The position numbers were made by a program, and so were the translations under genes. From NCBI GenBank assembly GCA_903834675.1, contig CAILKC010000027.1, positions 1 to 12,666 on the forward strand: 12,666 bases of DNA, written 5' to 3'. The stretch's first letter is position 1. Every line of letters begins with the position of its first letter. The notes under the pieces are model-generated. The model was not told where the DNA came from and searched no databases. It saw only the letters and a list, made by a program, of their open reading frames with translations. The DNA comes from an uncultured Victivallales bacterium (GTDB lineage Bacteria; Verrucomicrobiota; Lentisphaeria; Oligosphaerales; JAFGRS01). Below are positions 7,402-12,666 of this stretch, in pieces.

Positions 7402-7441
7402 CCGTCAGCGCGTTGACGGTCCCCTGCGCCCGTGGTATGCT
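7402..7441 (+). promoter_or_regulatory. Sigma-70-type promoter with palindrome over the -35, for the Gfo/Idh/MocA gene
   Basis: TTGACG (7413-7418), a 17-bp spacer and TATGCT (7436-7441) form the best consensus promoter in the window, giving a leader of about 70 nt before the ATG at 7522. A dyad CCGTCA-N6-TGACGG (7402-7419) covers the -35, so a bound repressor could block it. The same dyad, 14 bp past the rubrerythrin stop, might instead act as a weak 3' hairpin; no T-run follows it. Confidence 0.6.
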
Positions 7442-7521
7442 ACCCCATTGCCCGCCGGGCGTCGCGTGCCTGTGCATGGGTGGGTTCGAGAGTCCAGATG
7501 CAGATGCCGAGGAGAGCGGTC

Positions 7522-8568
7522 ATGGCAGAAGAAATGGTACGGTTCGGGCTGTTCGGCGCGGGAAGTATCGCGATCTACCGTCACGCGCCGGAGATTTCGT
7601 CGCATCCCTGTGCCAAGATCGTGGCGATCTACGATCCCATCACGACCCGCGCCGAGTGGCTGGCTGGTAAGTACGGCGGCGAGGTGGTTGCCAGCGAGAA
7701 GGAACTGCTGGCGCGTAAGGACATCGATGCCATCGTGGTCGCCACGCCCAACGCCCACCACGCGCGCCTGACCATCGCCGCACTCAAGGCCGGGAAGCAC
7801 GTCCTCTGCGAGAAGCCGATGGCCACCAGCCTGGCGGACGCCAAGAAGATGATTGCCGCCGCCACCAAGGCTGGTAAGAAGCTGATGATTGGCCACAACC
7901 AGCGCCTCATGCCGCCGCACGTCAAGGCCCGCAAACTCATCGAAGCGGGCGCCATCGGCGACGTGCTCACCTTCCGCACCAGTTTCGGCCACGGCGGGCC
8001 CGAGATGTGGTCTCAGGACAAGGGCCCGCACACCTGGTTCTTCAAGAAGGAAGAGGCCTTCGTTGGCACCATGGGTGATCTGGGCGTACACAAGGCCGAC
8101 CTCATCCGCTGGCTGCTGGGCGCCGAGGTGGTCGAGGCCGGCGCCTTCGTCGACACGCTGGCCAAGCGCGACGAGAAGGGCAAGATCATCACCGTGGACG
8201 ACAATGCCGTCTGCATCCTGCGCCTGGCCAACGGGGCCATGGGCCAACTGACCGCCAGTTGGACCTACACCAACGAAGACAACATCACGGTGATCTACGG
8301 TACCAAGGGCCAGATGATCCTCGGCGCCAATCCCGCTTTCCCGGTCGAGGTGGTGCTGAAGAATGGCGAGGTCGCCCAGTACAAGGTCGGCGGCGTCTCC
8401 ACCAACGAGGCGCAGTTGCCCAGTGGCATCCCGGATGCCTTCATCGATGCCATCCTGGACAACACCGATCCCGAGATCAGCGGTCAGGAAGGGCTCAAGG
8501 CGCTGGCCATCGTGCTGGCTTGCCTCGAGAGCGCCGAGACCAAGCAGATCGTGAAGGTCAAGTACTGA
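7522..8568 (+). CDS. Gfo/Idh/MocA family NAD(P)-dependent oxidoreductase
   Basis: A 348-residue protein. ATG at 7522 is preceded by GAGGAGAG at 7509-7516; the earlier in-frame GTG at 7432 lies in the promoter and was rejected. The N-terminal Rossmann fold begins VRFGLFGAGSIA (6-17), then DAIVVATPNAHH (69-80) and GKHVLCEKPMA (91-101) with Lys98 of the conserved EKP. The C-terminal alpha/beta domain has HNQRLMPPHVKARKLIEAGAIG (125-146) and DLGVHKADLIRWLLG (186-200), where Asp186, His190 and Asp193 suggest the DxxxHxxD substrate site. Family members oxidise or reduce sugars, inositols and related polyols; the substrate is not readable here. No signal peptide is seen. A hairpin 28 nt after the stop suggests single-gene transcription, with uxaC 404 bp beyond. 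Confidence 0.92.
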   Translation: MAEEMVRFGLFGAGSIAIYRHAPEISSHPCAKIVAIYDPITTRAEWLAGKYGGEVVASEKELLARKDIDAIVVATPNAHHARLTIAALKAGKHVLCEKPMATSLADAKKMIAAATKAGKKLMIGHNQRLMPPHVKARKLIEAGAIGDVLTFRTSFGHGGPEMWSQDKGPHTWFFKKEEAFVGTMGDLGVHKADLIRWLLGAEVVEAGAFVDTLAKRDEKGKIITVDDNAVCILRLANGAMGQLTASWTYTNEDNITVIYGTKGQMILGANPAFPVEVVLKNGEVAQYKVGGVSTNEAQLPSGIPDAFIDAILDNTDPEISGQEGLKALAIVLACLESAETKQIVKVKY

Positions 8569-8596
8569 CCGTTGCCGACGACGGGCAGGTCTCTCT

Positions 8597-8635
8597 GAAC
8601 GGCGCCGGTCCTGTGATTCGGGAGCGGCGCCGTTC
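8597..8635 (+). terminator. Stem-loop downstream of the Gfo/Idh/MocA gene
   Basis: The arms 8597-8607 (GAACGGCGCCG) and 8625-8635 are perfect 11-bp complements around a 17-base loop, beginning 28 nt after the stop codon. The stem is very stable, but the following sequence (GTACTTCGTT) is only mildly T-rich, so it is a plausible but non-canonical intrinsic terminator. Confidence 0.5.
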
Positions 8636-8700
8636 GTACTTCGTTGGCAAGACGCAGTTCGTCAAACGGTTCTGGTAAGAGAAGAGCCTACCGGTGCAGT

Positions 8701-8920
8701 AAGGGGCTCCGTCTGGAGCGCTGAAGGCGCGAGGCGATACCAGCCCAGGGCAACGCCTTGGGAATGGGGTGGCCATGGGGTTGAGCCCTGTAGGGGCGAA
8801 CCATCCAGACTGCGTTGGTACCTGCGTCGCATGGAGCGCCCCTTCAGGGCTCAATGGGTGGTGTGGACAGGTACCCAGGGCGTTGCCCTGGGCTGGTATG
8901 CAACGCCCCTTTGGGGCTTG
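8701..8920. repeat. Dyad-symmetric array of six palindromic repeat units
   Basis: Small hairpin units lie in mirrored order around a centre near 8817. The outer pair at 8737-8762 and 8874-8899 are reverse complements at 25 of 26 positions, each itself a stem (CCCAGGGC-gtt-GCCCTGGG at 8874-8892). The inner pair at 8781-8798 and 8837-8854 match at 17 of 18. A third, looser pair is 8701-8730 against 8904-8920 (GCCCC-TTT-GGGGC). The array fills the gap between the oxidoreductase and uxaC (8569-8972). A 136-residue minus-strand frame across it is rejected as repeat-derived. Similar G/C-rich stem units are common between genes in Planctomycetota-like genomes, from memory. Confidence 0.7.
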
Positions 8921-8972
8921 ATACCTCGGCCCTTCCCTATGGCACAGCTCGAATAACAGACAGGTCAAGACT

Positions 8973-10340
8973 ATGGCGTTCCTTGACGCTCGCTACCTCC
9001 TGAGCAGCGACACGGCGGTCGCGCTCTTTGAGCAGATTCGCTCTCTGCCGATCATCGACGCGCACAATCACGCCGATGTCCGGGCGCTCGCCGAAAACCG
9101 CAGTTTCAGCGATCTCTGGGACGCCGAGGCCGCCACGGATCACTATGTCTGGGAATGCCTGCGTAAGCGTGGCGTCAGCGAGGCGCTGCTGACGGGCAAG
9201 ACCTCCAACCGCGACAAGTGGCTGGCCATGGCGGCGGTGTTTGACGACCTGGTCGGCAACCCGACCTACGAGTGGATTCACCTCGACCTGCGGCGTCGGC
9301 TGGGTATCGACGAGCTGATCTGCGCCGCCACCGCCGAGTCGATCTGGGAGCGCTCCAAGGCGATCCTGGCCCGGCCGGAAATGCGCCAGCAGCAGCTCGT
9401 CAAGGCCATGGGCGTCGAAGCCATGTGCTCGACCGACGATCCCATTGATTCGCTCGAGTACCACCGCTGTCTGCTCGACTCCGCCATCCCCGGCGTGGTG
9501 CGGCCCACCTTCCGGCCTGACCGGGCCATGAACATCTTCAAGCCGGCCTGGAACGAGTACGTCGGCCTGCTCGAGAAGCGGGTCAATGGCCGTTTCGCCC
9601 ATCTGCGGGACATGATCGCGGCCCTCCAGGTCACCCATGACTTTTTCGCCGAGAACCGCTGCATCGCCAGCGACCACGGCGTGGAAGTTCCCTACGGTTA
9701 CCAGGTGCTCGAGACCGACGCCGACGCCGTGTTCTGCAAAGCCCGTGCGGGCAATCCCTTGAGCCACGCAGAGATCGTCGGTTTCATGTCCTACGTGCTC
9801 AACGAAGTTGCCGCAATGGATGCGGCCAAGGGCTGGGTCTTCCAGTTGCATATGGGGGCGGTTCGCGATGTCCGCGAGGTGCTCTTGCGCGACCTCGGAC
9901 CCGACACCGGCGGCGACGTTTCCGACCACGCAACCGACATCCTGAAGCCGCTGAACCCGTTGCTCAACCGCTTCGACGAGCGCCTCAACGTCGTGCTCTA
10001 TAACCTCCATCCCGGGCACACGGCCACACTGGCCCACCTGACCCGCGCCTACGGGGCCAAGGTGAACCTGGGCGCCGCCTGGTGGCTGAATGACTCCTAC
10101 ATCGGCATGAAGCGGCAGCTTGAGTACGTCGGCACCGTCGATGCCCTGATGAACCTGGCCGGCATGGTATCCGACTCGCGCAAGATCATGTCCTACGGCA
10201 GCCGCCACGAGGTCTTCCGGCGCACCTTGGCCGATACCGTGGGCGGCATGGTTGATCTCGGCCAGGTGCCCATGAAACTGGCCGAGCGCCTGGTGACGTA
10301 CCTGTCCTATGAGCGTCCGAAGACGCTTTTCGGGTTGTGA
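8973..10340 (+). CDS. uxaC: Uronate isomerase (glucuronate isomerase, EC 5.3.1.12)
   Basis: A 455-residue protein aligning along its length with E. coli UxaC (about 470) as recalled. It interconverts D-glucuronate and D-fructuronate, and D-galacturonate and D-tagaturonate, the first step of hexuronate breakdown. Visible landmarks: IIDAHNHADV (His31, His33), WIHLDLRR (101-108), CSTDDPIDSLEYH (152-164), SDHG (233-236), VFQLHMGAVRD (289-299), NLGAAWWLND (365-374) and SDSRKIMSYGSRHEVFRR (400-417, Asp401 and His412). It belongs to the amidohydrolase superfamily but is remote from the two minus-strand amidohydrolases. The ATG at 8973 has only a weak ribosome site (CAGGTCAAG) and no clear promoter, so expression may be modest or start within the upstream repeat array. 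No tagaturonate/fructuronate reductase is adjacent. Confidence 0.94.
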   Translation: MAFLDARYLLSSDTAVALFEQIRSLPIIDAHNHADVRALAENRSFSDLWDAEAATDHYVWECLRKRGVSEALLTGKTSNRDKWLAMAAVFDDLVGNPTYEWIHLDLRRRLGIDELICAATAESIWERSKAILARPEMRQQQLVKAMGVEAMCSTDDPIDSLEYHRCLLDSAIPGVVRPTFRPDRAMNIFKPAWNEYVGLLEKRVNGRFAHLRDMIAALQVTHDFFAENRCIASDHGVEVPYGYQVLETDADAVFCKARAGNPLSHAEIVGFMSYVLNEVAAMDAAKGWVFQLHMGAVRDVREVLLRDLGPDTGGDVSDHATDILKPLNPLLNRFDERLNVVLYNLHPGHTATLAHLTRAYGAKVNLGAAWWLNDSYIGMKRQLEYVGTVDALMNLAGMVSDSRKIMSYGSRHEVFRRTLADTVGGMVDLGQVPMKLAERLVTYLSYERPKTLFGL

Positions 10341-10360
10341 TCCGGCGCCTGTCGACGTTG

Positions 10361-10524
10361 GAGGCTCTTGCAGAACCCTCGGCTCACCAGCATCCTGCCT
10401 GGAGTCGGCGGTCCGCTCGGGCGTAGCCAGGGCTTCCGCCGTACATGGGGATACCGCGAACCCGCCCGGAACGGGCGTGGCATCGCGGGCTCCAAGGCCA
10501 GAGGCGGGGTTCGGCAAGAGCCTC
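10361..10524. mobile_element. MITE-like palindromic element with 18-bp terminal inverted repeats
   Basis: The ends 10361-10378 (GAGGCTCTTGCAGAACCC) and 10507-10524 are reverse complements at 17 of 18 positions, bounding a 164-bp non-coding unit. Inside, CGCCCG-gaa-CGGGCG (10463-10477) and longer flanking complementarity form a central hairpin. No clear target duplication flanks it. The terminus resembles that of the element at 6449-6712 (GGCTgTTtCAaGAAaC against GGCTcTTgCA-GAAcC). It sits between uxaC and the C-N hydrolase and may separate their transcription. It could be a transposase-less derivative of an insertion sequence; the family is not known to me. Confidence 0.55.
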
Positions 10525-10580
10525 GGTGAAATGACGACCGACGCGCGGACCGGTGGCGCCAGAGTGCGGAGGACTTCACA

Positions 10581-11435
10581 ATGCTGAAAACCCTGCAGGT
10601 CTCATGTGTTCAGATGCACTGGGCGAAGTCGCTGCAATTCAACCTGCAGCGGACGCTCCATTACATCAAGTTCGCGGCGGAATCTGGAAGCCGGGTCGTG
10701 TTGTTTCCAGAAGCCAACCTGACAAGCTACTACTTTCCTTTCGTGGTCAACTTGGATCAGGAGGCGGTCCTTGAGGCCTTGAATCGGACCTGTGCCGCCG
10801 CACGCGAGCACGACGTGTGGGTCATTGCGGGAACGATTCAAGCGACAAAGGATCGCTTCCTGAACCTGGCCCATGTCATCGGTCGGACGGGCGACATCGT
10901 CCACCAGTACGCCAAAGTGAACATGGCCGGAAGAGACGAATTGAAGTACTGTCGCGGCGGCGACAAGCTCGCGCTTTTCGAGATCGAGGGCATCCTCTGC
11001 ACGCTGGTGATCTGTCGTGACGGGCGGCATCCCGAACTCTACCGCGTTCCGGCGATGGCCGGGGCGCAGATTCTCTTCCACCCATCCTGCAGTTCGGACG
11101 AAATTGAGGCTGTCTGCTGGAAACGCACCTCAGGCCGGGCGCAACAGCCGGTCGGACCGAATTCGAAGATGTTCCACTGCGTTGCCAACACCGTAGGCGA
11201 GTCCCCCGATGGTAAACAGACCTCCAGCGGCAGCTCTTTCATCCGGGAACCCAACGGCATTCCCCTGGCCGAGGCGGGCTTCTACCAGGAGGAGATGATC
11301 ACCTCGGTTCTGGATCTTTCCCGGGCAGACCGTTCCTACATACTCGATAGCCTGAAGAATCCACCCTTCCTAGCCAAGCACTGGCAAGGCATGATCAATG
11401 AAACCGTGGCGCGGAAGGATCTGAAACCGGAGTAG
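10581..11435 (+). CDS. Carbon-nitrogen hydrolase (nitrilase superfamily)
   Basis: A 284-residue cytoplasmic enzyme. ATG is preceded by a perfect GGAGGAC Shine-Dalgarno at 10568-10574, 6 nt away. The Glu-Lys-Cys triad of the superfamily is visible: Glu44 in LFPEANLT, Lys112 in YAKVNMAGRDE, and Cys145 in VICRDGRHPE. The alpha-beta-beta-alpha start is QVSCVQMHWAKSLQFN. Members hydrolyse amides, carbamoyl compounds or nitriles with a Cys acyl intermediate; the branch cannot be assigned here, though GRHPE after the Cys argues for an amidase or carbamoylase rather than a true nitrilase. Length is typical. The next gene starts 11 nt after its stop, so the two form an operon. Codon usage appears slightly less GC-biased than in its neighbours, perhaps hinting at a different history. 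Confidence 0.9.
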   Translation: MLKTLQVSCVQMHWAKSLQFNLQRTLHYIKFAAESGSRVVLFPEANLTSYYFPFVVNLDQEAVLEALNRTCAAAREHDVWVIAGTIQATKDRFLNLAHVIGRTGDIVHQYAKVNMAGRDELKYCRGGDKLALFEIEGILCTLVICRDGRHPELYRVPAMAGAQILFHPSCSSDEIEAVCWKRTSGRAQQPVGPNSKMFHCVANTVGESPDGKQTSSGSSFIREPNGIPLAEAGFYQEEMITSVLDLSRADRSYILDSLKNPPFLAKHWQGMINETVARKDLKPE

Positions 11436-11446
11436 CGGAGACCACC

Positions 11447-12451
11447 ATGAACGACACCACCGTCATCCTTTCTGCCTTCCTTGATGAGAGCGTCCCGGTC
11501 GAAGACCGCAAGGACATCGAACAGCAGTTGCTGGTCGGCCAGGCGCTGGGGCTGAAGTACTGGACGCCGCGCTTTGTCTACGACGCCGCCGCCGGGGCCA
11601 ATGCCAACATTGTCACCCTGGCGCCGGAGAAGGTCAAAGCCATAGCCGCCCGCAGTCGCGAGCTGGGCTTCAAGATCGGCTGCATCGGGACGGCCGTGGG
11701 CAAGGTCAAGCTGGTGGATGTTACCGATGGCAACCACGCGCCGTACCGTACCCATGCGCAGCACCTGGAGTCTTTGCGCCAGGCCATCGCGGTGGCCCAG
11801 GAGTGCGGTGCCAAGTTCCTGCGCGCCTTTTCCTTCTACCCGCCGCGCGGCGCCGACCCCGAGCTCTACTACCGCCAGGGCCTTGATCGGCTGGCCGACA
11901 TGACGGCCGAGTGCCAGAAGGCCGGCGTCGTCTACCTGATGGAGCCCGAGCCCAACCTCATCGGCTACAACAGCGACATGATGTTACGGCTGGTCAAGGA
12001 CATCGGCAACGATTACCTGCTCATCAACCCCGATGCGGCCAACATGCACGTGCAGGGCTACGACGGCTGCGCCGAGTACCTCAAGGTGGCCCAGGCGGGC
12101 AAGCTCGGTTTCATGCACGTCAAGGACTACACCGCACCGTGCCCCAAGGCCATCGCGGTTGATGAAGAGGCCCTCCGGCATTTTGGCTCGGTCGATGTCG
12201 GGCTGTCCGGCCACGACCGCATCTTCGCCGACCTCGTCACCCGCCTGCCGGCCATCAACGCGCAGTTGCGGGCGCTGGGCGCCGACGGCCTGATTCTCGA
12301 TGTCGAAGGCCACATGAAGGGCGGCGGGCAGTTCGGCGGTTGGAGTGGCCCCGATGGCATCGGCGTGGCCGTGCGCGCCCTCATTAACCTGCTGCAGGCC
12401 AAGGGCATCGGCGTGGTCATTCGCCAGTACGGCGACATCCGCAAGAAATAA
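11447..12451 (+). CDS. Sugar phosphate isomerase/epimerase-like TIM barrel (xylose isomerase-like)
   Basis: A 334-residue protein of the AP-endonuclease-2/xylose-isomerase-like fold. Candidate divalent-metal ligands in order are Glu166 (YLMEPEPN; Glu168 is an alternative), Asp196 with His201 (LINPDAANMH), His224 (GFMHVKDY, the HxKD motif) and Glu287 (LDVEGHM). The segment SVDVGLSGHDRIFADLV (248-264) matches the usual loop before the last strand. Such enzymes isomerise or epimerise keto-sugars, inosose or hydroxypyruvate. Together with the Gfo/Idh/MocA gene 3 kb away it suggests a polyol or uronate route. A CGGAG site lies just before the ATG. It ends next to a hairpin shared with convergent rpsU. 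Confidence 0.85.
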   Translation: MNDTTVILSAFLDESVPVEDRKDIEQQLLVGQALGLKYWTPRFVYDAAAGANANIVTLAPEKVKAIAARSRELGFKIGCIGTAVGKVKLVDVTDGNHAPYRTHAQHLESLRQAIAVAQECGAKFLRAFSFYPPRGADPELYYRQGLDRLADMTAECQKAGVVYLMEPEPNLIGYNSDMMLRLVKDIGNDYLLINPDAANMHVQGYDGCAEYLKVAQAGKLGFMHVKDYTAPCPKAIAVDEEALRHFGSVDVGLSGHDRIFADLVTRLPAINAQLRALGADGLILDVEGHMKGGGQFGGWSGPDGIGVAVRALINLLQAKGIGVVIRQYGDIRKK

Positions 12452-12454
12452 GAA

Positions 12455-12482
12455 GGCAGGATTGCTGGGGAGCAATCCTGCC
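12455..12482. terminator. Bidirectional terminator between the TIM-barrel gene and rpsU
   Basis: A perfect 12-bp stem (GGCAGGATTGCT / AGCAATCCTGCC) with a 4-base GGGG loop begins 3 nt after the plus-strand stop. On the minus strand it is followed by TTCTTATTTCTT, which makes it a good intrinsic terminator for rpsU; the T-tract overlaps the last codons of the convergent gene. On the plus strand no T-run follows, so termination in that direction would be weaker. Confidence 0.75.
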
Positions 12483-12497
12483 CGGTATGATCGTCTG

Positions 12498-12518
12498 GGA
12501 GTCCGACGGGCGGACTCC
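12498..12518. repeat. Second hairpin in the convergent gap
   Basis: GGAGTCCG and CGGACTCC (8-bp arms, 5-base loop) form a stem 9 nt past the rpsU stop. No T-run follows on either strand; it may assist termination or mRNA stability. Confidence 0.4.
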
Positions 12519-12527
12519 GGCCTCGGA

Positions 12528-12666
12528 TCAGTGCGAACGACGCCGCTTGCGGCGTGCCGCCTCACTTGGCTTCTCGAAGTGACGGCGATTCCGCAGTTCC
12601 TTCATGGTGCCTTCCTTGTCCATCTTCTTCTTCAGACGGCGCAAGGCACGCTCCACGGGTTCCCCC
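12528..12666 (-). CDS. rpsU: Small-subunit ribosomal protein S21, C-terminal part (runs off window)
   Basis: The last 45 codons are present, from GEPVERALRRLKKKMDKEG to EAARRKRRRSH and a TGA stop at 12530-12528. The pattern (EPxxxALRRxKKxx, then LRNRRHFEKPSEAARRKRRR) is that of bacterial S21, which binds the 3' end of 16S rRNA in the 30S subunit and aids initiation. The start, and roughly 10-20 N-terminal residues, lie beyond the window edge. The arginine/lysine-rich tail is as expected. It is convergent with the TIM-barrel gene, and its transcription probably stops at the hairpin at 12455-12482. Confidence 0.9.
   Translation of the reverse strand, partial: GEPVERALRRLKKKMDKEGTMKELRNRRHFEKPSEAARRKRRRSH

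Noticed and set aside
7432..7521. Upstream GTG extension of the oxidoreductase
   Set aside because: It begins within the spacer of a strong promoter and adds an Arg-rich leader foreign to the family; the ATG at 7522 has a good ribosome site.
7405..8247. 280-codon minus-strand frame opposite the Gfo/Idh/MocA gene
   Set aside because: Antisense to a clear Rossmann-fold enzyme; it runs across that gene's promoter, and its product shows no recognisable motif.
8558..8968. 136-codon minus-strand frame between the oxidoreductase and uxaC
   Set aside because: Most of it is translated from the palindromic repeat array, a typical source of spurious proteins.
8937..10517. 526-codon open frame on the minus strand opposite uxaC
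   Set aside because: It is a high-GC antisense shadow: its low-complexity Gly/Val/His-rich product has no recognisable motif, while uxaC on the other strand matches a known family end to end.

Overview
The window is GC-rich bacterial chromosome with dense, ordinary-length genes on both strands. It holds eight complete protein genes plus the 3' part of rpsU (ribosomal protein S21). The intergenic spaces carry many short palindromic repeats. S21 argues against Actinobacteria and Archaea. The mix of a GH95-like hydrolase, a Gfo/Idh/MocA oxidoreductase, a xylose-isomerase-like TIM barrel, uronate isomerase and palindromic intergenic repeats recalls environmental Planctomycetota, Verrucomicrobiota/Lentisphaerota or Armatimonadota. 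That placement is an impression from gene content, not a determination. Rubrerythrin suggests an anaerobic or microaerophilic life, or at least peroxide defence.

Layout. Positions 1-538 are intergenic, with inverted repeats and a purine-rich repeat tract. From 6328 down to 539, on the minus strand, runs a tight four-gene operon: a PrmA-like methyltransferase (GTG start), an amidohydrolase-fold protein that has lost its metal ligands, an intact amidohydrolase, and a 1103-residue GH95-like protein ending in HEAT-like repeats. The first two junctions are ATGA overlaps and the third is an 8-nt gap. Positions 6329-6851 are a divergent intergenic region with a hyphenated-palindrome, MITE-like element bracketed by a 16-bp direct repeat, and an 18-bp palindrome ahead of rubrerythrin.

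On the plus strand follow rubrerythrin, a Gfo/Idh/MocA oxidoreductase behind a clear sigma-70-type promoter, a 220-bp array of hairpins arranged as a large dyad, uronate isomerase (uxaC), a second palindromic element, and then a carbon-nitrogen hydrolase and a sugar-isomerase-like TIM barrel 11 nt apart. The latter converges on rpsU across a hairpin that has a T-rich tract when read on the rpsU strand.

How the genes may work together (inference). The plus-strand genes fit uronate or other sugar-acid and polyol catabolism: UxaC isomerises hexuronates, the oxidoreductase handles a sugar or cyclitol, and the TIM barrel isomerises or epimerises a keto-sugar. The minus operon may release and process a carbohydrate-linked substrate. 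Its most unusual part is the pairing of an active amidohydrolase with a metal-less paralogue next to a GH95-like enzyme whose presumed catalytic residues are partly changed. No CRISPR array, tRNA, rRNA, transposase or phage gene was seen.
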